From: Arachis hypogaea
Taxonomy: Eukaryota; Streptophyta; Magnoliopsida; Fabales; Fabaceae
Reading direction: 5' to 3'
Length of the DNA: 64,000 bases
Assembly (NCBI RefSeq): GCF_003086295.3
Contig: NC_092048.1
Location: 85,570,386 to 85,634,385, forward strand
The position numbers and the translations under genes are program-made. The notes under the pieces were generated by a model that worked only from the letters and a program-made list of their open reading frames with translations, did not search any database and had not been told where the DNA came from. The stretch's first letter is position 1; the number at the start of each line of letters is the position of its first letter. Shown piece by piece: positions 11,968 through 22,839 of the stretch.

Positions 11968-12876
11968 AATGGAGAAAAGGGAATTGATATGGATTGCAAT
12001 TAAATTATATTTTTAAATTTTATTTTTTTAATTAAAAGTAACCGAAAAAAATAAAACAAAATAAATAGAAGATAAAATAAAACTTTCGAAAATTAGAAGA
12101 AAATAAAAGCAAATTGAAAACTAAATTAATTAATTGATTAAAAAGATTTTGGAAATTAGCAATAAAAAAGATATGATTGAAAATTATTTTAAAAAGATAT
12201 GATTGAGAAGATATGATTGCAATTTAAAAAAAAAGATATGAATGAAAAGATATGATTGAAGAAATTAAAAAGATTTGATTTTTGAAAAAGATTTGGAAAG
12301 ATCAATTTTTAAAATTAGAATTTTGACTTGACTAAAAAAAATAATATGATTTTGAAAATCTTTGACCAATTTAATGCAAAATTTCGAAATTTATGAGTAA
12401 AATAAGGAAAAGATATTTTTTTAATTTTTGAATTTTAATGAGGAAAGAGGAAAACAACAAAATGACACTAAACTTAGAAATTTTAGATCAAAGCAAAGAG
12501 AACAAACAAGAAAACTTTGAATGTCAAGATAAACACCAAGAACACTTTGAAGATCAAGATGAACACGAAGAACAAATTTTTGAAAAAATTTTAAGTAAAT
12601 AAAAGCACAAAAACACACCAAACTTAAAATTTTTAGAAAATTTAAAGGAAAACACAAAGAAGACACCAAACTTAGAATTTTTAAAGATCAAGAAAGAACT
12701 AAGAACATGCAAATTCGAAAAATTAAAAGAAAATAAAAGCATGCAATTGACACCAAACTTAAAATATGAAACTAACTCAAATAAAAGACTCAAATTTAGT
12801 GACTCTAAACTAACAAAAATAAATTATTCCTAATCTAAGCAACAAGATAAACCGTCAGTTGTCCAAATTCGAACAA
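11968..12876 (-). other. B4 leader (5' untranslated region)
   Basis: AT-rich and without supported ORF. It repeats a motif that reads TTTTAAGTTTGGTGT on the element strand, at about 12466-12480, 12615-12629, 12663-12676 and 12750-12764. Confidence 0.75.
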
Positions 12877-12894
12877 TTATCGGCAACGGCGCAA
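12877..12894 (-). other. Degenerate primer-binding site of B4
   Basis: The element strand carries GCGCCGTTGCCG, the core of the tRNA-Asp type site found intact in A2 (22674-22691). Both ends are mutated. Confidence 0.65.
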
Positions 12895-12900
12895 AAAACT

Positions 12901-14434
12901 TGGTGCACGAAATCACAATCATACTTTTGCAATTCCGCACAACTAACCAGCAAGTGCACTGGGTCGTCCAAGTAATACCTTATGTGAGTAAGGGTCGATC
13001 CCACGGAGATTGTCGGCTTGAAGCAAGCTATGGTTATCTTGTAACTCTTAGTTAGGATATCAATAATTCTCAGATTTAATTGTAAAAAGTAAAAGAACAT
13101 GAAATAAATAATTGTTTTGCAGTAATGGAGAACAGGTTGAGGTTTTGGAGATGCTCTATCTTCTGAATCTCTGCTTTCCTACTGTCTTCTTCTTCATGCA
13201 TGCAAGGCTCCTTCCATGGCAAGCTGTATGTTGGTGGATCACCGTTGTCAATGGCTACCATCCGTCCTCTCAGTGAAAATGTTCCAAATACGTTGTCACC
13301 ACATGGCTAATCATCTGTCGGTTCTCACTCATGTTGGAATAGGATCCATTGATCCTTTTGCGTCTGTCACTACGCCCAACACTCGTGAGTTTGAAGCTCG
13401 TCACAGTCATCCCTTCCCAGATCCTACTCGGAATACCACAGACAAGGTTTAGACTTTCCGGATCTCAGGAATGGCCGCCAATAATTCTAGCCTATACCAC
13501 GAAGGTTCCAATCTTAGATTAGAAACCCAAGAGATACACATTCAAGCTTGATTGCATGTAGAACGGAGGTGGTTGTCAGGAACGCGTTCATAGGTGAGAA
13601 TGATGATGAGTGTCACGGATCATCACATTCATCAGGTTGAAGTGCGAATGAATATCTTAGAATAGAAGCAAGAGTGATTGAATGGAAAACAGTAGTAATT
13701 GCATTAATTCATCAAAATACAACAGAGCTCCTCACCCCTAACCATGGGGTTTAGAGACTCATGCCGTAGAAGATACAATATGAAACATGTAGAGTGTCAT
13801 GAGGTACAAGATGAATCACTAAAAGTAGTTTTTATAATAAACTAGTGACCTAGGGTTACAGAAAATGAGTAAGCTAGAATAGTTAGTGTAAAAATCCACT
13901 TCTGGGGCCCACTTGGTGTGTTCTTGGACTGAGCATTGAAGCTTTCACGTGTAGAAACCTTCCTTGGAGTTAAACACCAACTTTTGTGCCAGTTTAGGCG
14001 TTTAACTCCAGCTTTCATGCCAGTTCTGGCGTTTTGACGCCAGAATTTCTATGCTAACTTGGAACGCCGGTTTGGGCCATCAAATCTCGGGCAAAGTATG
14101 GACTATTATATATTGCTGGAAAGCCCAGGATGTCTACTTTCCAAAAAAATTGAGAACGCGTCAATTGGGTTTCTGTAGCTCCAGAAAATCCACTTCGAGT
14201 GCAGGGAGGTCAGAATCCAATATCATCTGCAGTCCTTTTTCAGCCTCTGGATCAGATTTTTGCTCAGGTCCCTCAATTTCAGCCAGAAAATACCTGAAAT
14301 CACAGAAAAATACACAAACTCATAGTAAAGTCCAGAAATATGATTTTTGGATAAAAACTAATAAAAACATAATAAAAACTAACTAAAATATACTAAAAAC
14401 AATGCCAAAAAGCGTATAAATTATCCGCTCATCA
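12901..14434 (-). repeat. B4 5' LTR (1534 bp)
   Basis: On the element strand it starts TGATGAGCGG and ends CGTGCACCA. It has a TATATAAT-like core promoter near 14107-14114, then the palindrome cluster at 13964-14070, and a CGACCCAGTGCACTTGCTGG block near its 3' end, as in other B LTRs. Confidence 0.92.
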
Positions 14435-15668
14435 CTGCTCCCATTTTTTAGTGTCGTGCTTTGCTTTTTCTTATTCCAAGCCCATGAAAAAGTTAACTAA
14501 GTTAACTGAGTGCTATGAGTTTTTCCTTGTGAATATTGGTTCCTTTGAGAGCTCAGTTACTTGTTTCAACGCAGCATCCTTGCCTTTGTGCACTTGGCTT
14601 TGGTTGCTTGGTCTCTAGCGCTCAAATAGAGAGGGCTACGCTCAATTAGTGAGCGCTATGCCTTGGCCTCTTGATGCATGACGCTTTTGTGCCTTGGGTC
14701 ATGCTTTCCAAAGTGTGGCCTAAGGTACAAAGCGTGCTCTAACTTCAAAAGCGTGCCAAAAATTCCTTTTTCCACCATTTCTTCACCTACAAGTAATCAA
14801 AACAACCAATCAAAGCATCACCACATTCACAAGGTTTACAAATTATTTAAAAAACCAACTAATTTTATCTTAAACCTTATGATTTTGTGTCAAATAAAGG
14901 ATGGTTGATTGATTCAACAAAACCATGCAAATCCACTCCAAATCACTTAATTACAATGCAAGAAAGTGCATAAAACCTAATGGAACAAGTGAAAATTGCT
15001 TGAAAAGCTAGCATAAGATGACTTGTTATCACAACACCAAACTTAAATCTTACTTGTCCCCAAACAAGCTCTAAACATAAGAGAAAATGAAATGAAACAG
15101 AGAAGTATGCATGTCCGTATTTAGCAGATAATTGAACTTGGTTCATGGGGTTTTATGCAGACAAATGTAGCTCACTTATTACTTGTTGATAGATAAGAAA
15201 TGTTTCCTCAAAGGTTCACTAGAGTTTCTGCTATAATTCCTTACTTTTGCTTGATCCCTTGCTAGCTTTTCCTTTCTTTAGTTTTCTTAGGAAGCTTATT
15301 TCTTAATGAAGGCTTGGTGGCAAATGTTGCAGCAGCCTTTTGGCTAAATTTTGCTTAACATTTCTTCACCACAGACACATGGCTCACAATTTCTTCCTAA
15401 GAGCATTGATGCCCAGCATCTCTTTGGATTACTAAATGCTTTGTAACTAGGTTGCGCTTGATAGTGGACTTTCAGTTGGTAATCCCAGATCAGTTGATCC
15501 AAGTGGCCAAGTTTTGAAATACTCCTCAGAACCTACTTGTCCAAGCATATCCTAGTACAAAAACACCACAGGCATATGTCCTAGGGTTCAAGCTATTGGT
15601 GTCTAGCCTTATTGTTTGTTTCTTTGCCCGTTTTTGGCTTTTCTCCTTTTTCTTTCTTATTTGGCTTC
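14435..15668 (-). mobile_element. E: remnant of an older LTR element
   Basis: On the minus strand a body end with TTTAAGTTTGGTGTTG (15047-15032) abuts sequence starting TGATAACAAGTC (15031 downward), the same junction layout as PPT and 3' LTR in family B. So 14435-15031 is a truncated 3' LTR and 15032-15668 the element body. The LTR part has its own GC words (AGCGCT, GGCTACGCTC) at 14618-14735. A weak stem CTTGT-TTGGGG-ACAAG lies at 15053-15068. B4 cuts its left end and B3 its right end. No coding sequence is visible. Confidence 0.7.
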
Positions 15669-16874
15669 TAATGAGCGGATAATTTATAACCTTTTTGGCA
15701 TTATTTTTCCATAATTTTTAGTAGGTTTTAGTTACTTTTTATTATATTTTTATTAGTTTTTATTCAAAAATCACATTTCTAGACTTTAATACGAGTTTGT
15801 GTGTTTTTCTGTGATTTCAGGTATTTTCCGACTGAAATTGAGGGACCCTGAGCAATAATCTGATTCAGAGGCTGAAAAAGGACTGCAGATGCTATTAGAT
15901 TCTGACCCTCCTGCACTCAAAGTGGATTTTCTAGAGTTACAGAAGCCCAATTGGCGCGCTCTCAATTGTGTTGGAAAGTAGACATCTTGGGCTTTCCAGC
16001 AATATATAATACTTCATACTTTGCCTGAGATTTGATGGCCCAAACTAGCGTTCAAAGTTAGTCTAAAACATCTTGGCGTAAAACGCCCAAACTGGTACCA
16101 AAGCTGGCGTTTAATTCCAGGAAAAGCTTAAGAACGAAAAAGTTTCAATGCTCAGCCCAAGCACACACCAAGTGGGCCCCGAAAGTTGATTTCTATACTA
16201 TCTGCACTTAGTTACTCATTTTCTGTAAACCTAGATTACTAGTTTAGTATAAAAACTACTTTTAGTGACTTATTTAAGAGTCTTTTGACCATCTTTTGGA
16301 ACATATGTAATCATAGACTATCATTTGGGAGGCTAGCCTCACGGCCATGCCTAGACCTTTTTCTACGGTGGAGTTTCTACACCCCATAGATTAAGGTGTG
16401 GAGCTCTATTGTTCTTCATGAATTAATTCAATTACTACTTTTTTCCTTCAATTCACACCTACTTCTTCTCCAAGATATACTCTTGTTCTTAATTCAGTTA
16501 AGTCAGAATGAAGGGGTGACCTATGATAATCACCTAATCTTTGTTACTCACTTAGCCAAGATCGCGTGCCTGACAACCACAAAGCGATCTACATGATGTT
16601 CAACGTAGTCATTGGACGACAGCTGGAGTATACTCTCTTGGAAATCTAATACACGGACCGAGTCCGTGAGATTAGTATCTTCGTGGTATAGGATAGAACC
16701 ATTGGCAGCATTCCTGAGATCCGGAAAGTCTAAACCTTTTCTGTGGTATTTCAACTAAGATTTGGGAAGATATGACTGTGACGAGCTTCAAACTTGCGAA
16801 TGTTGGGCGCAGTGACATTGTGCAAAAGGACAATGGTCCTATTCCGACGCTAGCGGGAACCGACAGATGATTAG
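15669..16874 (+). repeat. B3 5' LTR, first segment
   Basis: Collinear with the first three quarters of the B1 LTR. TATATAAT lies near 16002-16010 and degenerate GGCGT palindromes at 16035-16120. It is cut at ATTAG (16870-16874) by A2 and resumes at 29525. Total LTR length without A2 is about 1604 bp. Confidence 0.9.
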
Positions 16875-18069
16875 TGATAAACCCCGATTTTATGGTTTAT
16901 CTTGTGCTTAATTTGGGGAGTTTTATCACCTTTTCTCACATTTATTCAATGAAATAGCATGGTTTTGCAATTCTCCCTTGATTTGTGCTTAAATATGAAA
17001 ACATGCTTTTTAGGCCCTAAAATTGGTGATTTTAATCCACTTTAATTCCATTCGATGCCTTGATTTGTTTGTTGAGTGATTTTAGGTTCATAAGGCAAGT
17101 ATTGGATGGAAGGAGTGAGGAGAAAAGTATGCAAAGCGGGAGAACACATGAAGAAATGAAGGAACCGGAAAGCTATCAAGCCCGACCTCTTCGCACTTAA
17201 TCGACCATAACTTGAGCTACAAAAGTCCAAATGAGGCGGTTCTAGTTGCGTTGGAAAGCTAACATCCGGGGCTTCGAAATGATATAAAATTTATTATATG
17301 TTGCTTCGCGCTCAGGGGCGCGCACGCGCCATGTACGCGTGCGCTCCGATTCTGTCCGTGGCCCACTAAAGAGAAATCGACCCCAGCGATTTCTGAAGCA
17401 CTTTGGGCCCAACCCAACTCATTTCTAATGATATTTCATGCAGAATTCAAGCTTGGGGAAAGGGGGGAGCAATTAGTTTAGCCAATATGAGCCTTTATTT
17501 AGATTTCTAGAGAGAGAAACTCCCTCTTCTCTCTAGAATTAGGTTAGGTTAATTTTCATCTTAGATTTAGGTTTAATTCATGCTTTGATTTACTTTTCCT
17601 TTATAATTTCTTGTTCCTCTACTCTTCCTCTCTCCAATTTTGCATTTTATTCTTGTAATTGCTTACTTTGTTGTTGATACACTTTTGTTCTTCCATTTTC
17701 CTTTAATGCAATTTATGATTCATGTTCCGTTATTGTTGATTTAATTTGTTGTTTAATTCTTTGCAATTGAGTAGTGTAGATTTACTTTCCTTGCTATTTT
17801 ACCATGCTTTCCTTTTATACCCACCAAGTGTTTGACAAAATGCTTGGTTGGGCCTTAGAGTAGATTTTGAGCATTCTTGGCTTGGAGAGAGTAATTAGGT
17901 AATCTTGAGTCATGAAAACCCAACTCATGTTGGTGATCTAGAGTTGTTAGCTAATATTGTTTCCATTGACGTTAATCTTTTGCTAATTAAATTAGTGAGT
18001 TGATTAGGACTTTTGGATTGAGATAGCTAGTCTTACTAGACTTTCTCCGAGTAAGAGGATAACATGATA
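16875..18069 (+). repeat. A2 5' LTR, first segment
   Basis: It starts TGATAAACCCCG. TATAAAAT is at 17283-17290 and the GC-palindrome cluster at 17305-17350. It is interrupted at ATA 18067-18069 by the CACTA element. Confidence 0.93.
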
Positions 18070-18380
18070 CACTACAAGAAAAATACCCATTCAGGTACAC
18101 TTAAAAAGTGTAGCCAAAAGTGAAAAAAAAATGATGCCTTAGGCTACGGCTACGCTTTTTGGGCTACGGCTACGCTTTTTGCGGTGATTCCTATTCGGCC
18201 GTTGCCTATTCTCAAAGGCTACGCTTTTCTGCACCAAGGGCTACGCTTTTGGCGTTTAGGAATAGGCTACGCTTTTCAAGTGATGCTGTCCAGGACCAAA
18301 GGCTACGCTTTTCAGCTTTCATTTTTCCAGAATAGGCTACGCTTTTCAACGCCACTACATCACTTGTAAAGCGTAGCCAC
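18070..18380 (+). repeat. CACTA left TIR and subterminal repeats
   Basis: TIR at 18070-18094. GGCTACGCTTTT occurs about seven times in direct orientation between 18148 and 18345 and once inverted near 18368. In known CACTA elements such repeats bind the element's own protein; that is family knowledge, not shown here. Confidence 0.88.
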
Positions 18381-18429
18381 ATTGTATACCATAACTACTT
18401 TTTATAAGCGTAGCCTTAGGTCCCTCCTT

Positions 18430-19800
18430 TTTTTTTGTATACCATGGTTACTGTATATAAGTGTAGCCTTAGGTCTTTTATTATTTTTTTTTTAATTTTC
18501 TGTATATATATAATATTCTAATAATTATTAATACAACATAATTATACTAAATAATTTCTTTAAATAATAAAAATTATCCGTAACTAAAATATATTTATAA
18601 TAATGATCCAAAAATACTAGAATGAAGTTAATTTTGAATATTCATACATCTCATACTAAAGTAAGCATAGTCATACCAAAATAATCATAATACACTTAGA
18701 ATTTACTACTAATACTCTACAAAAAACTAAAATATTATATCCTACATAAGTATCTTCTAATAAAAGTCATTTGTCAACTATACATGTATCCATTCCTAAC
18801 ACTACTCTATCTTAGCTAATAAACCACAATAATAATCAGCTTAATCTTCATTATCATCCTCAATATTATCCTGCATAATTATATAAAAAAATAATTTAGA
18901 AAAATATTTATAATGACATTTGCAATTATAAAAATTAAAAAATCAAACTCAAAACTATCAATGACTGATATCATTAATTCTTTCTGTACTGTGTGCAAAT
19001 TTCACCAATGCATAGTAGTGTTTCACAAATCCAAATTTAGAATTCAAAGATAAAAAAAAGCATAAGCTAGATAAAATGCTATAAATGATTGGGGGAACAT
19101 GCAGATTCACAAGAAATATTCAACTTGCAGTTTATATCCAATCAATTATTAAGGAGATTAAATTGTGTAATATACAATGATTTGCCTATTGGTGCTGTCC
19201 AATGTGACATTTGGTAATTGGTAATGGTAGTGTGATTACTCATTAGTCATTAACCACTTCTGGGGGATTGCTTGGGGGAACTCTAACTAAGCAAAAGGGG
19301 GGCATTTTTTGCAATATTTTATTTATTTTTATTTTTATTTTATAATTATATAAGACTTTATGAGAGGAAGAAAGATACTGAATGCAAAAATAGATGTCAG
19401 TGTTGAAAAGGATCTCGTGTTTTGCATGGAGAGGACATATCATATTATGAACAAGAGAGAGAGTTAATTTTTATACTCAATGAAATAGAACACACAGATG
19501 CTAATGTTTTGAAACTTTTAAATAATTATTATTTTTTTAATTTACAATTAATTACTTACTCTTCTTAAAATAAGTTTTCTATTAATAGTATTATTAAGAA
19601 GGCATTCCATTTGGGCCTATGATATTAAGTCATGATGATTATAGTATTACTAAATTACAAATTGAGATTAGGGTATAATAGTCAAGTTAGGGGAAGGGCG
19701 TGTGTGAGGAAGGTGTGGAAAAAAAAGAAACAGGGCAAGTAATATCTAAATTACAAATTGGTGCAAGTTATTGCTAAATTATGTGCCACAATAAATAACT
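18430..19800. other. AT-rich interior of the CACTA element
   Basis: Homopolymer and TA-rich sequence. No frame longer than about 66 codons and none with recognisable content. Confidence 0.6.
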
Positions 19801-19803
19801 AAC

Positions 19804-21581
19804 CTGAAATGAAGTTACACTTCTCTCTAACTTTGATATGTATTGCAGCTTCCTATGTGCAGAATGTCTATTTGCCAAGATTCTAATACAAAACAAATAA
19901 GAATTTTCAGTCAAACTCATAAAAGTGTAATGTAAAGCAATTTCATATAATAATTGTCAATAAAATTCATTGGTCAGCATTCATAATGAACTCAAATGCA
20001 AATTACAGAAAATGCATATAATAATTCTCAATAAAATGCTAAGCAATATCCCTAAATAACTGCACAGAGCATACACCAAAGTAAAATTATACTGAAGCAC
20101 TTAGCCAAGCATAATTACAGAAAATAAGAGATCAAGTTTTAATTCCTATGTGACAATCACTGAATGTCTCCACTAATACGTTTAGCCAAGCATCCAAACT
20201 GATCATTTTCAAAATTTTAATGAGTCAGTGGTCCATTTCTTTGTTTCAAGTTTCAACATCCTTATAAAATCTCTGTTCTTCAATCATATGTAATTCAAAT
20301 GCAAATACAGCATACTTCTAAATTAACCACACAGAAAAAGAAATACCAAAATTACATGCCCAGCAGCCTCGTGGCTGAAATTTTGGGGAAAAGTGGAGTT
20401 TGTCTCTGAAAGGCCAAAGCATGAAAAGAAATGACAAAATGCAGAACTTAATTCCAAATTCTTCAACAATAATTTGTATCTTTCACCTATTAAACACAAT
20501 TGTATAAGTTCACTCAACTAACGAGATAGAAATTAATTTTTAATTTGATTCACATGCTAATGAGATAGAAATTACAACTTACAATATGAAACATGGTAGA
20601 GGAAAAGCATTAATTAAACATGTATTAAACATTCAGGATATGCAAATTATTTCAACAATAATAGCTACGTACATAGATAAAGGTGTTTCTATTGAATATT
20701 GAAACCAAAAATTCAAGGAAACCCAATTGAATAATTCGAGCGAATCGTAAATACAGTAGAAGTTAGTATACTATTCAATGATCAAATCTTACGGATTGGA
20801 GAAAAAGAAATTAACAAAAACACAAAAAATGCTTGACAGTTAGTACTATGGTAGTAGTAGTGGGCAGGGAATCAAATTTCTGGAAGCTTTGGTGGAAGTT
20901 ATGCATATCTTCCATAAAGGACTAATTAACTAATTAATTATATATCAACTTAAAAAAATAAAAACAGAATCAATATGGAGACAAAACTAAAGTGATGCAG
21001 CAGAGAGCAGACACCACTTACCACTCTTGGAGGAAAACAAAAATCAGTTCGAATGCATCCTTTGGAAGTGTCACACCTAACTCTTCGAGCTCCCTTCTGA
21101 AAAAGAACTCAACACACTATTATCTCTGAAATTACCACAACAATGGCGTATCTGGCTCATGCATCAACTTGGTTTACTCTCAAATTTCAACATTGTAATT
21201 GAAATACAAGAAATAAATAAGAGCATAGTAGCTGTGTTTGTGATTACCGACCGGAAACTGCTTTCAAAAATCGGAACCCCTCAAATTTCAGAACCAAATG
21301 GAAATTAATACATACCTAATCAACGACGTGAGCACAGAGACAATGATGAGAAGCGCAGAGATCGACCCCAGGAGCACGGCAAGCCCTAGCTGCGGCGGCG
21401 GCTTCAATCGACCCCAGGAGCGACAACAGTGCACGGCGGAACAGCCTCCTCTCTTGCGTCGCATCTTCATCCTCTCTCTCCATCTCGTATGCAAATTGTC
21501 TCTCTCTCCCCTCCGGGCTCCCTGCTCCGCGACGGTAATGGCGGCGGCTGCAGCAACGTTGCAGCGGTGACCCCCTCTCAC
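19804..21581 (-). pseudogene. Candidate captured gene fragment with introns inside the CACTA
   Basis: On the minus strand a GC-rich frame (up to 21581) ends in a hydrophobic segment (GLAVLLGSISALLIIVSVL) and meets a donor AG|GTATGT at 21316/21315. A second exon, 21096-21022, follows an acceptor TTTTTCAG and ends at donor GTAAGTGG. Joining the two keeps one frame, and exon 2 reads GVTLPKDAFELIFVFLQEW. A further possible exon is 19882-19804 (acceptor TATTAG, donor GTTAG), less certain. The start codon is not fixed. The predicted start of the protein is basic and then has one membrane-like helix. I do not recognise the gene. The 5' side has a promoter-like stretch. It may be a host fragment captured by the transposon, or an element gene I cannot place. 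Confidence 0.45.
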
Positions 21582-21765
21582 TCTCTATTCTCTCGATCGC
21601 GCTCTCTCATCTCTGTCTCCTCCTCTCCTCCCTCTGGTTCACTCTTTCTCTCGGATCTGGGTGTGTGTGTGTGAAAAGGGGCGTGGTGGGGGTGGTGAGT
21701 GATGGTGAGAATGAGTGTGAGTGTGTGGGTGTGTTAGGGTTAGGGTTTTGAAGAATTAATTCGAA
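21582..21765 (-). promoter_or_regulatory. Promoter/5' UTR-like stretch of the captured fragment
   Basis: On the minus strand it carries AAACCCTAACCCTAAC (near 21750-21732), a telo-box motif common upstream of plant genes, then GA-rich sequence typical of plant 5' UTRs. It lies directly upstream of the GC-rich exon. Confidence 0.35.
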
Positions 21766-21894
21766 GGTGATTTGCGAAGGTGAGGGGCGAAACTTTTTTC
21801 TGATCAGATGGCGAAAGTGAGGGTATTCAAAGGTGAGTGTGATTTGGTGATAAGGAAAAGAAAAATTACTAAGTGTTTGGGTGCATTTGGCCTA

Positions 21895-22188
21895 GATACA
21901 TTAGGCTACGTTTTTAAAGTGCACTCAAAATATAACAAATATGTTACTCTTTAAAAGCGTTTCATTTGGTATGAAAAGTGTACCCATAGATATCAACCTA
22001 CGGCTACGCTTTATAAGTGATTTCTGTAATACTTAAGGCTACACTTTTTAAATGATGCCACAATTGTGTATCATTTTCTCTTATAAAAAGGCAACACGGA
22101 GAAAAGCATAGCCTATTCATAGAATAGGCTACGCTTTTCAAATGTAGCTTAAAAAAAGTGTGGCTGAATGGGTTTTTTTCTTGTAGTG
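21895..22188 (-). repeat. CACTA right TIR and subterminal repeats
   Basis: Diverged GGCTACGCTTTT repeats in both orientations (near 21903, 22010, 22040, 22128), then the TIR at 22164-22188. Confidence 0.85.
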
Positions 22189-22670
22189 ATACCTTCCTCA
22201 ATCGTCGGAGATGACGTAATGAGATAAATTCTTGTTTATTATTGTAGTATGATTGATTAGTCTTGTTTGACTTTCTCCTTTTGTGTTGGAGTTGACTAAA
22301 TAAGATGGATTAATCATTGCATGACTGGGATAGAAAGCCTATGATCTCAATCCTTGCCATGAATGTCTCTCTTCCTTAATTGCTTACTTTAATTGCTTTC
22401 TTTACTTTTCTTGTCATTTAAATTTTCTTGCCCTCTTATAAATCAAAAACCCCCTTACCCCTTTATAGCCAATAAGCATTCACTTCATTGCAATTCCTTG
22501 TAAGACGATCCGGAGTCCAAAATACTCCGGTTAATTCTTATTTGGGGTTTGTTATTTGTGACAACCAAAATTTTTGTATGAAAGGATTCCTGATTGGTTT
22601 GGAAACTATACTTCACAACGAGAATTCACTCATTTGAGGAAATTCTAAACCGTCAAAAGTCCGTTCATCA
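22189..22670 (+). repeat. A2 5' LTR, second segment
   Basis: It resumes after the ATA duplication, contains AAGACGATCCGGAGTCC (the family's ACGACCC block) near 22502 and ends CGTTCATCA at 22670. Confidence 0.93.
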
Positions 22671-22673
22671 AAA

Positions 22674-22691
22674 TGGCGCCGTTGCCGGGGA
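22674..22691 (+). other. Primer-binding site of A2, tRNA-Asp type
   Basis: TGGCGCCGTTGCCGGGGA, three bases after the LTR. It is complementary to the 3' end of plant tRNA-Asp(GUC) as I remember it (CCCCGGCAACGGCGCCA). Athila-type elements use this primer. Confidence 0.85.
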
Positions 22692-22839
22692 GTTGCAATG
22701 GTGTTATGTTATTGGTTATTGTATATATGTGAATATTGTGAATAGCTTGATTTTTGGATTGTTTGTTAGTTTTTGCTAGTTTTAGGACTTTGTTTCATTA
22801 TTTCTTGTTAGCTCTTATTTCTTATTTTCACTTTTCACT

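Larger units (their letters stand above)
5416..14439 (-). mobile_element. B4: decayed family B (Athila/Tat-like Ty3) element, 5' two thirds
   Basis: Read on the minus strand: 5' LTR 14434-12901, degenerate PBS, leader, gag-pol 11967-6974, post-stop hairpin, GGCGTT palindromes, internal hairpin, ORF2 from 5987. The 3' part and 3' LTR lie left of the window beyond A1. CTGCT at 14435-14439 is the outer TSD copy. It was inserted into the LTR-like sequence of E. Confidence 0.92.
18070..22188 (+). mobile_element. Non-autonomous CACTA (En/Spm-like) transposon
   Basis: Terminal inverted repeats start CACTACAAGAAAAA at 18070 and end TTTTTCTTGTAGTG at 22188; they match over about 25 bp with one difference. 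The 3 bp TSD is ATA (18067-18069 and 22189-22191). The 3' LTR of A2 gives the empty site, ACATGATACCTTCC at about 29034. Subterminal GGCTACGCTTTT repeats occur at both ends. I find no transposase (TNPD-like) or TNPA-like frame in the 4.1 kb interior, so it is non-autonomous. The interior is very AT-rich except 21290-21760, which looks like captured host sequence. Strand is nominal. Confidence 0.95.

Noticed and set aside
18148..18345. Regularly spaced repeats as a CRISPR-like array
   Set aside because: Spacing is irregular, the repeats are subterminal CACTA motifs and the sequence is from a plant.
21730..21750. Interstitial telomere repeat
   Set aside because: Only about two TTAGGG units; better read as a telo-box upstream of the captured fragment.
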